The position numbers were made by a program, and so were the translations under genes. Below are positions 1 to 8,191 of a DNA stretch of 64,000 nt, in pieces. The first letter of the stretch is position 1. Each line of letters starts with the position of its first letter. Where the stretch lies: contig NZ_PVMZ01000023.1 in assembly GCF_003001815.1 (NCBI RefSeq), positions 1 to 64,000 on the forward strand. The letters are read 5' to 3'. This DNA is from Actinoplanes italicus. Its GTDB lineage: Bacteria; Actinomycetota; Actinomycetes; Mycobacteriales; Micromonosporaceae. The notes below the pieces were generated by a model. The model searched no databases. It saw nothing but the letters and a program-made list of their open reading frames with translations, and was not told the DNA's origin.

Positions 1-166
1 CCGCCGCCTGCCAACGCACCTGCTCACGCCGTTCTCGCTGGGCCTGATTCAGGCCACCACCATCGCCGTACCGCACAAATCCAGCACACCCGAAAACACC
101 GAAATCAGTCGATCCCCCAAAAGCGTCGCCATCAGACCTGGCACAAACCCTGACCGCGAAAGGTGT
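1..166. other. Window edge, no gene assigned
   Basis: No reading frame here resembles a known protein, and the codon pattern is not the strong third-position GC bias of the neighbours. It may hold the end of a transcription unit outside the window. I see no repeat or clear terminator. Confidence 0.4.
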
Positions 167-799
167 CTAGATCCAGCGGATGACCTCGTCCGGAGTGGGT
201 CGCCCGGCCGGGTGGAAATCCGTGCCTTTCGTGTACGCCACCGGCGTAAGCACCGCCTGCGCAACCGTTTCGTAGTCGATTCCCAGGATGTCGGCCACGT
301 CCCGCTCACGGGCGAGGTGCATCGACGTCCACGCGGTGCCCAGCGCGCGGGCCCGGGCGGCCAGCATGAAGCTCCACGTGGCCGGGATGACGTTGCTCAT
401 GCCGGCGACCGCCCACTTCCGGTTGGGGCCTTCGTTGCAGGCCAGCACGAGCACCGGCGCGTCGCCCATGTGCTCGCCCAGGTAGTCGGCGGAGCTCGCC
501 ACCCGCTGCTGCACCGCGTCGCGGGCCTCGTCACCGGTGGGCTTACCGGGGTAACCCGGTGAGGCCTTGTAACCGGCGTACACCTCGCGGTAGACATCGC
601 CGACCGCCCGGCGTTTCGTCTCATCACGGACCACGACGAACCGCATGGTCACGACGTTCGAGCCCGACGGCGCCTGCAGTGCCATCGCCACGCACTCGCG
701 GATCGCGTCGTCGGGCACCGGACGGGTGAAGTCGAGGCGTTTGCGGACCGCCCGCGTGGTGGAGAGCAGCTGGTCCGGGTCGAGATCGAGCAGGGTCAT
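167..799 (-). CDS. Nitroreductase family protein
   Basis: A 210-residue FMN-dependent NAD(P)H oxidoreductase of the nitroreductase fold. The N-terminal motif around residues 17-24 (RAVRKRLDF) is the usual FMN phosphate-binding start of the family, followed by the APSGSN segment near residue 43 that packs on the flavin, and a C-terminal region (LTPVAYTKGTDFHPAGR) that closes the active site. Length is normal for the family. It lies 22 bases downstream of the merR-like gene on the same strand, so the two are probably one transcript and the enzyme may be induced with the MerR stimulus. The natural substrate cannot be read from sequence; quinones or nitroaromatics are typical in vitro substrates of the family. 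Confidence 0.85.
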   Translation of the reverse strand: MTLLDLDPDQLLSTTRAVRKRLDFTRPVPDDAIRECVAMALQAPSGSNVVTMRFVVVRDETKRRAVGDVYREVYAGYKASPGYPGKPTGDEARDAVQQRVASSADYLGEHMGDAPVLVLACNEGPNRKWAVAGMSNVIPATWSFMLAARARALGTAWTSMHLARERDVADILGIDYETVAQAVLTPVAYTKGTDFHPAGRPTPDEVIRWI

Positions 800-821
800 T
801 GCGGTCCTTTGGGATCGAGGT

Positions 822-1214
822 TCATTGCGGTAGGCGGGTCTCGGTCGTAGCGGCGAGGGATCGGTCCATGGCGGCGATGTACTGGGTGAGGGCGTGGGTA
901 TGGTGCTCGAGCAGGGCGATGCGCTCGGTCATCCGGTCGCGCTCGCGGACGAGCATCGCGCGTAGCTCGGGGTCGGGATCGGCGACGACGATCTCCTGGG
1001 GCTGGTTGAGGCACGGCAGCATGTCGCCGATGATGCGGGTGGGGATGCCGGAGTCGAGCAGGCCGCGGATCTTCTTCACGCGATCGACCAGATATTCGTC
1101 GTACTCTCGGTAGCCGTTCTGCTGCCGCCGTGGCGTGATGAGCCCTTGCTCTTCGTAGTAGCGCAGCATGCGCGTCGGGACCTCGGTGCGTTTCGCCAGT
1201 TCACCAATCTTCAT
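822..1214 (-). CDS. MerR-family transcriptional regulator
   Basis: A 130-residue one-component regulator. The first 70 residues are a MerR winged helix (MKIGELAKRTEVPTRMLRYY is the textbook start), followed by a long dimerising helix rich in Arg and Glu, and a short tail with no cysteine cluster, so it is not an obvious metal sensor. I start at the ATG at 1214 rather than the GTG at 1220 because the GTG is part of the ribosome binding site GGAGGTGG. It is transcribed with the nitroreductase downstream and faces a MerR-type promoter and the MFS/monooxygenase genes on the other strand. Confidence 0.88.
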   Translation of the reverse strand: MKIGELAKRTEVPTRMLRYYEEQGLITPRRQQNGYREYDEYLVDRVKKIRGLLDSGIPTRIIGDMLPCLNQPQEIVVADPDPELRAMLVRERDRMTERIALLEHHTHALTQYIAAMDRSLAATTETRLPQ

Positions 1215-1285
1215 GACCACCTCCGGCGCAACGTTACAGTCATGTCAAGGTTGACGGGATGTGAGTGAACCCTCGTCGCTCAGAG

Positions 1286-1316
1286 TTGACATTCACATGG
1301 TGTGAAGGTTGCACGA
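1286..1316 (+). promoter_or_regulatory. MerR-type promoter with palindrome in spacer
   Basis: TTGACA (1286-1291) is followed at once by a perfect inverted repeat TTCACATGGTGTGAA (1292-1306) and then AGGTTGCACGAT where the -10 region should be. An overlong spacer filled by a dyad is the hallmark of promoters twisted by MerR proteins. The divergent merR-like gene 72 bases away is the natural regulator. The -10 match is poor, so this is a moderate call. Confidence 0.5.
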
Positions 1317-1633
1317 TGGTCGCATGGTCCGGACCAGCAACCTCCCACAATGCCGCCCGCAGAGCATGACACCACGGACGATGCGGCGTACCCATGTGAG
1401 CTTCGCACCGGGCGGTGCGGCCATCGCCGCGAGGATCGTCGGCTGCCCGGGAAGCAGCGCCATCCCCGTAGGCGATCGCGAATCGGTGATCACCCGGACC
1501 CGACCGCGACCCGCCCGGTTGGCTTCACGCGCCAGCTTGTCCGGCCCGGACCTGACTCCTGAGCGCCGATGAATAGCGCACGTCGCGTCGATCGATCTTC
1601 CTCTTCCGACCTCCCGAGACAGCGAGCACACAT
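1317..1633 (+). other. Long leader or gene-free gap before MFS gene
   Basis: About 320 bases without a convincing gene. Short frames exist on both strands but none has a plausible start plus family resemblance. It would be the untranslated leader if the MerR-type promoter drives the MFS gene, which is unusually long for that promoter class. Confidence 0.4.
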
Positions 1634-3187
1634 ATGAGCACCACACCAAAGCCGGACATCGCCGCTCCGGCACCGACGGTCCATTCCGGTGAGCGACTGC
1701 CCCCGGGCGTCGCCCTGGTCATCGGGGTCCTGATGGTGTCGACGTTCATCGTCTTCCTCAACGAGATGCTCCTCGGTGTCGCCCTGCCCACGCTGATCGA
1801 GGACTTCGGGGTCAGCCCGAGTACCGGGCAGTGGGTGACGACCGGCTTCCTGCTGACCATGGCCGTGCTGATCCCGGCCAGCGGTTTTGTGATGCGGCGG
1901 TTCCACCTGCGGACGATTTTCCTGGTCGCGTTGTCGCTGTTCATCGTCGGGACGACGCTCGCCGCGATCGCGCCGGCGTTCGGTGTCCTGGTGACCGGCC
2001 GGATCCTCCAGGCGTCCGGCACCGCCGTCTTCCTGCCCCTGTTGATGACCACGACGATGCGCCTGGTCCCGGCCGGGCGCCGCGGCCGGATGATGGCGCT
2101 CACGACGGCCGTCCCGGCGTTGGCGCCGGCGGTCGGGCCGGCGCTGTCCGGTCTAGTGCTGTCCGCGCTGAGCTGGCGCTGGCTGTTCATCCTGATGCTG
2201 CCGATCGCCATCGCTGCCCTGGTGCTAGGGGCGTGGAAGCTGCGTAACATCACCACCCCGGAGCCGGTGGCCCTGGATCTGCTGTCGCTGTTGCTGTCCG
2301 CGGTCGGGTTCGGCGGCCTGGTCTACGGACTGTCCCTGCTCGGTGAGGCGTCTGCCGGGCACACCCCGGTCTCGCCGTACGTTCCGGTGGCGGTGGGCTT
2401 GGCGGGTCTGGTGGCGTTCGTCCTGCGGCAGATCTCCCTGCAGCGCCGTGACAGCGCCTTCCTGGACATGCGGATCTTCCTGCGCAAGTCGTTCACCCTG
2501 CCGCTTCTGATGATGGTCTTCGTCGCGGGCAACGGGATCGGTCTGCTTGTCGTGCTGCCGCTGGTGCTGACCCACGTCACCGGCCTGAGCACCCTGCAGC
2601 TCGGCCTCTTCCTGCTCCCCGGCGGGGCGGCGATCTCGATCGTGGTGGCCCTCAGTGGCCGGGTGTACGACGGCCTCGGACCGCGCCCGCTGGTGATCCC
2701 GGCCGCCATCGTCTGGTTGGCCGTCCTGTGGTTCTTCAGCCAGATCAACGAGACCACGAGCGTGGTCACCCTGATCGTCGCGTGGCTGGTGTTCACCAGC
2801 GCGCAGGCCGCGATGTGGGCGCCGCTGACGACCAGTGCGATGGACGGCCTGCGGACAGAGTTCCTACCGCACGGCAGCGCGGCTTTCTCCACGGTCCAGC
2901 AACTCGCCGGGGCCGCCTTCGGAGCCGTGTTCATCTCCGCCTACACCATCGGTTCCGGCGCCCGCGACGCCGGCGTGCTCAGCACCGCCCGGGCCACCTC
3001 GGCCGGACACGCCGCCTTCCTGACCGCCTGGGCCATCGGCCTGCTCGTACTGGTAGGCGTCTTCTTCATCCGCCGGACACCGAGTCCAGCCGCCGACGCG
3101 ACGGCCGTAGCCGTACCGGTCAGCGGCGAGACGGCGGCCGATGCGCCGGCCGTCGACGCAGCCGTCGGCGAGACGGTGGCCCGGTGA
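1634..3187 (+). CDS. MFS drug transporter, DHA2 (14-TM) family
   Basis: A 517-residue inner-membrane exporter of the EmrB/QacA type. Hydrophobic segments are compatible with 14 membrane helices; the helix-1 region carries the LNEMLLGVALPTL motif (the DHA2 version of LDxTIVNVALP), and GRILQASGTAVFLPLLMT around residue 120 plus the following PAVGPALSGL segment is motif C of drug:H+ antiporters. The C-terminal tail (last 40 residues) is Ala/Val-rich and probably cytoplasmic. The stop overlaps the start region of the flavin monooxygenase gene, so the two are translationally coupled. It probably exports the substrate or product of that enzyme, though the chemistry is unknown. The ribosome binding site is weak. 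Confidence 0.88.
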   Translation: MSTTPKPDIAAPAPTVHSGERLPPGVALVIGVLMVSTFIVFLNEMLLGVALPTLIEDFGVSPSTGQWVTTGFLLTMAVLIPASGFVMRRFHLRTIFLVALSLFIVGTTLAAIAPAFGVLVTGRILQASGTAVFLPLLMTTTMRLVPAGRRGRMMALTTAVPALAPAVGPALSGLVLSALSWRWLFILMLPIAIAALVLGAWKLRNITTPEPVALDLLSLLLSAVGFGGLVYGLSLLGEASAGHTPVSPYVPVAVGLAGLVAFVLRQISLQRRDSAFLDMRIFLRKSFTLPLLMMVFVAGNGIGLLVVLPLVLTHVTGLSTLQLGLFLLPGGAAISIVVALSGRVYDGLGPRPLVIPAAIVWLAVLWFFSQINETTSVVTLIVAWLVFTSAQAAMWAPLTTSAMDGLRTEFLPHGSAAFSTVQQLAGAAFGAVFISAYTIGSGARDAGVLSTARATSAGHAAFLTAWAIGLLVLVGVFFIRRTPSPAADATAVAVPVSGETAADAPAVDAAVGETVAR

Positions 3188-3189
3188 CC

Positions 3190-4524
3190 ATGACGGACAA
3201 CAAGCTCATCCTCGGTATGGGGCTGATCGACGGATACGGTGGCCTGCACGGCGCCTGGCGTGCCCCGCACGTGGACCCCGGTACCTACGCCGACGTCGAC
3301 GCCACCGTGCGTCATGCGAAAGCCGCCGAGCGCGGCAAGTTCGCTTTCCTTTTCACCCCCGACTTCCCCGCCGTGCGCAGCGATGTCGAGCACTCGACGA
3401 TCAGCAACCTGATGGACCCGCTGATCCAGCTGGCCGCCGTGGCGCGCGAGACCACGAACATCGGCTTCGTCGCCACCGGGTCGACGACCTTCCAGGAGCC
3501 GTTCAACACGGCACGCCAGTTCAAGGCCCTCGACGTCCTGAGCCACGGTCGCGCGGGCTGGAATGCCGTCACGACCAGCGATCCGGCCGTCGCCGCCAAC
3601 TACGGCAGGCCCGTCGCCGATCGCGACGAGCGTTACCAGCGCGCCCACGAGGCCATCCAGATCGTCCAGGCGCTCTGGGGCAGCTGGCAGCAGGACGCGT
3701 GGGTCAAGGACCAGGCAACGGGCCGCTTCATCGACCCGTCGAAGCTGCGACCGGTCAACCTGCAAGGCGAGTACCTCGCTTCGCGAGGCCCTCTGGGGAT
3801 CCCTCCGTCGGAGCAGGGCCAGCCCGTCGTCTTCACCGCCGGCGGCCCCAGCCCGCACCTGCTGTCCATTGCGGGCCGCTACGCAAGTGGCTTCATCGCC
3901 GAGGTGTGGACGATCGAGCAGGCGCGCGCCCAGCGCGAGCTGGTGCGCAACGCGGCCCGCGAAGCCGGCCGCGACCCCGACGAGATCAAGTACATCCCCG
4001 GCATCATGACCACCGTCGCACCGACCGTGCGCGACGGCCTCGACCGTCGCCTGCGGTACGCGGGCGACGTCATCGAGGCCCGCCTGCCCCACCTGTCCGC
4101 GATGCTCGGGATCCCGATCCACCCGGACCGGTACGACGAGCCCTTCACACCGGAGCAGCTCGCCTCCGCGCACGCCTCACCCAGGGACCCGCGCTCGTCG
4201 AACGCTCTCGCGGTGGCACGCCAGGGATGGTCCCCGCGCGATGTCCTGGCCCATGGCGTGATCGACTTCCACCCCACGGTCGTGGGCCCGGGACAGCTGC
4301 ACGCCGACCACCTGCAGGAGTGGTTCGAGGCGGGAGCCGCCGACGGCTTCTGGGTAACGCCCGACATCTATGAGGACGGCGTCGACGCCTTCGTCGACGA
4401 GGTCGTGCCGATCCTGCAGGAACGCGGCATCTACCCCACCGAGTACCCCGGCACGACCTTGCGCGCGAACCTCAGCGTGCCCCACCAGTACGGACTGGAC
4501 CCACGCATCACCGGGGCCGGGTAA
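3190..4524 (+). CDS. LLM-class flavin monooxygenase, NtaA/SnaA/DszA type
   Basis: A 444-residue luciferase-like TIM-barrel monooxygenase. It aligns in style with the nitrilotriacetate, dibenzothiophene-sulfone and pristinamycin synthase subgroup: start LILGMGLIDGYGGLHGAWR, central GWNAVTTSDPAVAANYG near residue 120 (class signature GWNxVT), DERYQRAHEAIQ, and QPVVFTAGGPSPHLL near residue 215. These enzymes use FMNH2 from a partner reductase and O2. A GTG at 3184 overlapping the MFS stop is an alternative start giving two more residues. The reductase-like gene 180 bases downstream could be the electron source, though it is not a flavin reductase of the usual kind. Substrate not determinable. 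Confidence 0.85.
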   Translation: MTDNKLILGMGLIDGYGGLHGAWRAPHVDPGTYADVDATVRHAKAAERGKFAFLFTPDFPAVRSDVEHSTISNLMDPLIQLAAVARETTNIGFVATGSTTFQEPFNTARQFKALDVLSHGRAGWNAVTTSDPAVAANYGRPVADRDERYQRAHEAIQIVQALWGSWQQDAWVKDQATGRFIDPSKLRPVNLQGEYLASRGPLGIPPSEQGQPVVFTAGGPSPHLLSIAGRYASGFIAEVWTIEQARAQRELVRNAAREAGRDPDEIKYIPGIMTTVAPTVRDGLDRRLRYAGDVIEARLPHLSAMLGIPIHPDRYDEPFTPEQLASAHASPRDPRSSNALAVARQGWSPRDVLAHGVIDFHPTVVGPGQLHADHLQEWFEAGAADGFWVTPDIYEDGVDAFVDEVVPILQERGIYPTEYPGTTLRANLSVPHQYGLDPRITGAG

Positions 4525-4703
4525 CGAACGACCGGGCTCCGGTAACGCCGCGGACAGCTGACGACAGTTCGCGTGCTGCGCCCGAGCAAACCAGATTCCC
4601 CGGCTCTCTCTGATCGCCCTGGTTGTGAGGGCGTGAAGACGTCGAACCGCAGAGCACCGCGCACACGAACGACACTCAGCACGTCATTCAGGAGGAGAAC
4701 TTC

Positions 4704-5450
4704 ATGAAGATCGGCATCATGGGAGCCGGCAGCATCGGCAGCGTGCTGGCCCCGCGGCTGAGCGCTCACGGCCACCACGTCAAGATCGCGAACTCCCGCG
4801 GGCCCGAGACGATCCCCGCCGAGACCCTCGCCACCGGCGCCCAAGCGGTGTCCGCGGGCGAGGTCGCCGCGGACCTGGACGTCCTCATCACCTCGGTCCC
4901 CCTGATCCGGGTGCCCGACCTAAAGCCCCTGCTGATCGATCTGCCCGTCGACGCCGTCGTCATCGACACCTCGAACTACTACCCGGCCCGCGACGGGCAC
5001 ATCGCGGCCCTCGATCGCGGGCAGGTGGAGAGCCGCTGGGTCGAGGAGCAACTCGGCCGGTCCGTGGTCAAGGCGTGGAACGCCATCACGGCACAGTCCT
5101 TCGTTGCCTATACGAGCCCGAGCGGTACCAACGGCCGGATCGCGATCCCCGTCGCCGCGGACAATGACGATGACCGGGCCCTGGGCATGTCGCTGGTCAA
5201 TCAGACCGGCTTCGACGGCTTCGACGCCGGCACCATCACCGACTCGTGGCGCCAGCAGCCAGGCAGCCCCGTCTACTGCACCGACCTCACCGCCGAACAG
5301 ATGCCCGCCGCGCTCGGCAAAGCCATCGCCGAACGCTCCCCGAAGCGCCGGGACCTGGCGATGCACGTCATCGCCGAACTGATGGGCGACCCCACCAGCG
5401 ACCTCGGCAAGGACTTCCTGGTCCGCGTTAACCGTCTCCTCTACGTGTAG
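4704..5450 (+). CDS. NADP/F420-dependent oxidoreductase-like protein
   Basis: A 248-residue Rossmann-fold protein of the family of F420:NADP oxidoreductases. The N-terminal MKIGIMGAGSIGSVLAPRL gives the dinucleotide-binding GxGxxG, followed by ANSRGPE, the NADP-phosphate selecting loop typical of this family, and VVIDTSNYY near residue 90, then VVKAWNAI near residue 122. A good ribosome binding site (AGGAGG at 4689) sets the start. It follows the monooxygenase by 180 bases and is followed by a strong hairpin, so it may be the last gene of the MFS-monooxygenase unit or a separate gene. Whether it binds F420 is not shown by sequence. Confidence 0.8.
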   Translation: MKIGIMGAGSIGSVLAPRLSAHGHHVKIANSRGPETIPAETLATGAQAVSAGEVAADLDVLITSVPLIRVPDLKPLLIDLPVDAVVIDTSNYYPARDGHIAALDRGQVESRWVEEQLGRSVVKAWNAITAQSFVAYTSPSGTNGRIAIPVAADNDDDRALGMSLVNQTGFDGFDAGTITDSWRQQPGSPVYCTDLTAEQMPAALGKAIAERSPKRRDLAMHVIAELMGDPTSDLGKDFLVRVNRLLYV

Positions 5451-5468
5451 TACGCCGCCTCACCGCGA

Positions 5469-5506
5469 CCACGCGGCCCAACTGCGACCGCAGTGGGCCG
5501 CGGTGG
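5469..5506 (+). terminator. Strong hairpin after oxidoreductase gene
   Basis: A 17-base arm (5469-5485) pairs with 5490-5506 around a GACC loop, with one bulge on each side. There is no T tract, as is common for actinobacterial terminators. It sits 19 bases after the stop of the oxidoreductase. Confidence 0.6.
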
Positions 5507-5539
5507 CTCGTGATTCCGCATGAGGCTGACGTGGCGGTG

Positions 5540-5850
5540 TGCGGGTGAGTTCCCGACCTGGGCCGGCTGCGCGACACCATCGGTGCGCTGATGGTCGGCG
5601 CCTAGGACCGTGCCGGCAGGTCGCACCTGGTCGGCCGGGTCGGCAGCGGCCTGTCCAGCGTCTCGCGACAGCAGTTGCAGCAACAGCTCGCGCCGCAGCG
5701 CCGTAGCACTCCACCCGCTGGTCATGCCGAAAACGTCGCCATGGCCGACGCCACCTGGGTCGACCCGCAGGCGATCGCGCGGATCGCCTACCGGCCCTAG
5801 ACGGACGGGAGCCAGCTACGGCATCCGGTGTACCGGGTGTCCTAGACGAC
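5540..5850 (+). pseudogene. Remnant of LigD-type ATP-dependent DNA ligase (3' end)
   Basis: Read in the frame of 5549, the translation gives RLRDTIGALMVGA-stop-DRAGRSHLVGRVGSGLS, then ATWVDPQAIARIAYRP-stop-TDGSQLRHPVYRV-stop. This is the OB-fold C-terminus of bacterial ATP-dependent DNA ligases (family pattern LLLGAYDxxGxLxYVGxVGTGF ... WVxPxLVxExxFxEWTxDGxLRHPxxxGLR). Stops replace the expected Tyr (TAG at 5603) and Trp (in the RP-stop-TDG segment), and a further TGA lies upstream at 5546. The catalytic nucleotidyltransferase domain is missing. It is a decayed gene end, probably non-functional. Confidence 0.7.
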
Positions 5851-5929
5851 CGGGACGCATCAGCCGCACACCTGCCCGAGTTGCAGTAGCTGCAACATAC
5901 GACTGTCTCAGAAACGAGCGCATCTCCTG

Positions 5930-6309
5930 GTGGGAGCGACCCGGCGGTGTCTGCGCGACGACGCCTTGCCCGTAGCGGGTCGCCGGCGCCCTGGTCCTGT
6001 TCTACGGCATCACGGTCACCCGGGTCGTGACCCTCACCGCCGGCGCCCTCACCCACAGACGGAACAGCACCTTCCTGACCCTCGATCGCAGACCGGTACT
6101 CCTTCCCCGCGCCTTGGCCCTGCTTATCGACGAGCTCCTCGCCGTCCCCGCGCCTGGATCAGCGACCGTCACCGTCGGAGTCGGCGATGCGCGCCCGTTG
6201 TTTCCCGGACGGATTCCGACCGCGACACGTTCCGCGGTATCGCTCGTGCGCCATCTCAACTACCACGGCATCCATGCGCGTCCAGCCCGCAACTCAGCGC
6301 TGTCGCCGA
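5930..6309 (+). pseudogene. Remnant of integrase/tyrosine recombinase-like protein
   Basis: The frame of 6027 reads ALVLFYGITVTRVVTLTAG ... LTLDRRPVLLPRALALLIDELL ... ARPLFPGRIP ... LVRHLNYHGIHARPARNSAL. This matches in style the C-terminal part of a common actinobacterial site-specific integrase (RVAGALVLLYG ... LFPGRxPGRP ... LxxRLxxxGIxxRPARNxAL). An in-frame TAG (5973) and a frame change near 5970 separate it from the upstream piece LRDDALPV. The 3' end with the remaining catalytic region is lost where the convergent SCO6745-type gene begins. I call it a dead gene that marks past insertion. Confidence 0.6.
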
Positions 6310-7209
6310 TCAGGCGCCGTGTAGTGCAGGCGGCGGCCATGGCGCACCGACCGGCGTGACCGCGCGCATCAGCCCGGTGTCGATCAGCCTGGATGACAGC
6401 CTGGTCAGGAACTGATGAATCAGGGCGATGCGGTCCTCGCCGATGCGTCGCCATGGTTGGGCGGCTGCCTCATCGGTGACCTGCTCGACCCAGTCTCGCA
6501 GGGCCGTTCCTTCGGGCGTGATCCGGCCGTCGAGATCGAACAGACCTCGGTCGAGGAGTCTTGTGTCGGCGGCTCGCCAGCTGTCGTCGTCGATGGAACG
6601 GGTGGCGCGCAGCACGGCGGTGTCGGTGTGCTCGCCGGCCCATACCGCCATCAGGACTTCGCTGTCGTGGACGGCGAGGCCGGCGGCGATCAGGGCGGCG
6701 ATGTGTCCGTCGCCGCGGTGTTCGCGCAGGGTGTTGAGTGCACGCCACAGCCGGGCCCAGGGCTCGGCTGGCGGGGGAACGGCCTGGTTGGCTGCGGCGA
6801 GGGGCCGGCCGCTGGTGTCGAGGTGCTGCACTGCTTCGGTGAGCAGGTCCGCCATGTCGGCCAGTTCGGCAGGCGGGTCACCGATCTGCCGAGCCGCTGC
6901 CTGTTGAACGGCTACGTGATGGGCGTCGATCGCAGCCTGTGGGGTCAGCCGTTGCCAGGCTTCGCCCAGCACCGCGAACACGGGTGCGGGAAAGCTGCGG
7001 AACGTCGATGCGGCGACGGCCGGTGGTACGACGCCCAGGGGTGCTGCCCGGAGCACGACGTAGGCGGCGCGGCCCGGTAGTCCGGCGCGTTCGACGTTCG
7101 ACGCGGCCTCGGGCGTGAAGAACATGTTGACGGTGAACGGCTCGGACGCCGCCCAGCAGGCGCGGGCCCACTGGGCGGATGTCTGCGAGCGAGTGCTGCT
7201 CGTTGGCAT
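6310..7209 (-). CDS. SCO6745 family protein (SalK-like)
   Basis: A 299-residue protein that closely resembles the actinobacterial SCO6745/SalK family: early WAASEPFTVNMFFTPEA, then GRAAYVVLRAAPLGVVPPAVA near residue 45, LREHRGDGHIAALIAAGL near residue 165, and a C-terminal winged-helix-like part (RLLDRGLFDLDGRITPEG) recalling MarR-type folds. Its biochemical role is not established. The ATG at 7209 lies 8 bases after the stop of the SDR gene, so both are surely one operon, and the TetR protein encoded divergently is the likely controller of both. The C-terminus (TPVGAPWPPPALHGA) is longer than the core family. Confidence 0.8.
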   Translation of the reverse strand: MPTSSTRSQTSAQWARACWAASEPFTVNMFFTPEAASNVERAGLPGRAAYVVLRAAPLGVVPPAVAASTFRSFPAPVFAVLGEAWQRLTPQAAIDAHHVAVQQAAARQIGDPPAELADMADLLTEAVQHLDTSGRPLAAANQAVPPPAEPWARLWRALNTLREHRGDGHIAALIAAGLAVHDSEVLMAVWAGEHTDTAVLRATRSIDDDSWRAADTRLLDRGLFDLDGRITPEGTALRDWVEQVTDEAAAQPWRRIGEDRIALIHQFLTRLSSRLIDTGLMRAVTPVGAPWPPPALHGA

Positions 7210-7217
7210 GGGCGCGG

Positions 7218-8033
7218 TCAGCCCTGTGCGGCGTGGGAGACGTGCTCCCAGTCGGTCCAGGTCTGCAGACGCTGCGCGTAGATGTGCTTGACCAGTTGGG
7301 TGGGCTGGGAGCCGAAGAGCACGCGCAGCGGCGGGTTCTCGGCGTCGACGATCTGCAACAGGGCCGGGCCGGCGGCGTTCGGGTCGCCGTAGGAGGCGCC
7401 GCCGGCGCGGGCGGCCATGGCGTCGCGCAGCGGCTGGTAGGCCGGCTGGGGTTCGGCGTGTACCGCCGACGATCCGGCCCAGTCGGTGGAGAAGCCGCCC
7501 GGCTCGACCAGGGTCACCTTGATACCGAAACCGGCGACCTCCTGGGCCAGGGACTCGGTCAGTCCTTCCAAGGCCCACTTGGAGGCGTGGTAGCCGCCGA
7601 GGCTGGGGAAGGCGCCGACGCCGCCGATGGTGGAGATCTGGATGACGTGGCCGCTGCCCTGCTCCCGCAGGATCGGCAGGACCGCCTGGGTGACGAAGAA
7701 GACGCCGAACAGGTTGGTCTCGATCTGGTCGCGCAGTTGCTGCTCGCTGATCTCCTCGACGGCGCCGAACAGGCCGTAGCCGGCGTTGTTGACCACGACG
7801 TCGAGGCGCCCGAACTTCTCGTGGGCGGCGGTGACCGCGGCGGTGACGGCCTGCTTGTCGGTGACGTCGAGGGCCAGCGGCAGCACCTGGTCGCCGTACT
7901 TGGCGACCAGGTCGTCGAGGGAGCTGAGGGTGCGGGCGGTCGCGGCGACGTGGTCGCCGCGTTCGAGGGCGGACTCGGCGAAGTTGCGGCCGAGACCGCG
8001 GGAGGTGCCGGTGATGAACCAGACCTTGCTCAT
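7218..8033 (-). CDS. Short-chain dehydrogenase/reductase
   Basis: A 271-residue classical SDR. It shows TGTSRGLG (residues 9-16, cofactor loop), NNAG near residue 85, catalytic Ser in QISTIGGVG and YxxxK as YHASK near residue 155, then VEPGGFSTDW after the active site. The basic residue following the glycine loop (ARTLSS) favours NADP. It is the first gene of a two-gene unit with the SCO6745-type gene and is divergent from a TetR gene, a common arrangement in which TetR represses the SDR until a small ligand arrives. Length and residues look intact. Confidence 0.9.
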   Translation of the reverse strand: MSKVWFITGTSRGLGRNFAESALERGDHVAATARTLSSLDDLVAKYGDQVLPLALDVTDKQAVTAAVTAAHEKFGRLDVVVNNAGYGLFGAVEEISEQQLRDQIETNLFGVFFVTQAVLPILREQGSGHVIQISTIGGVGAFPSLGGYHASKWALEGLTESLAQEVAGFGIKVTLVEPGGFSTDWAGSSAVHAEPQPAYQPLRDAMAARAGGASYGDPNAAGPALLQIVDAENPPLRVLFGSQPTQLVKHIYAQRLQTWTDWEHVSHAAQG

Positions 8034-8144
8034 GGATTTCCTTCCAGCGGCATGGCAGCACGACAGAAGAAACCCCTGTTCAACCGAGGGTCAGGGGCCC
8101 GTGCTGCCACTCCACCATACATGAAACCTGGACGGCGTCTAATG

Positions 8145-8173
8145 TTCGATGGAATCCAGAAAACTGGTATGAT
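8145..8173 (+). promoter_or_regulatory. Predicted tetR promoter with small dyad
   Basis: TATGAT (8168-8173) is a good -10 box, and TTCGAT (8145-8150) a weak -35 box at 17 bases. A short dyad CCAG-AAAA-CTGG (8156-8167) fills the spacer and may be part of the TetR operator that serves this gene and the divergent SDR. Confidence 0.35.
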
Positions 8174-8191
8174 CGACCGCAGGAGGACGAG

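Noticed and set aside
5603..5843. Three TAG codons in the ligase remnant as a sign of stop-codon recoding
   Set aside because: A TGA also interrupts the frame, the catalytic domain is missing, and all neighbouring genes use TAG as a normal stop, so decay explains it better.
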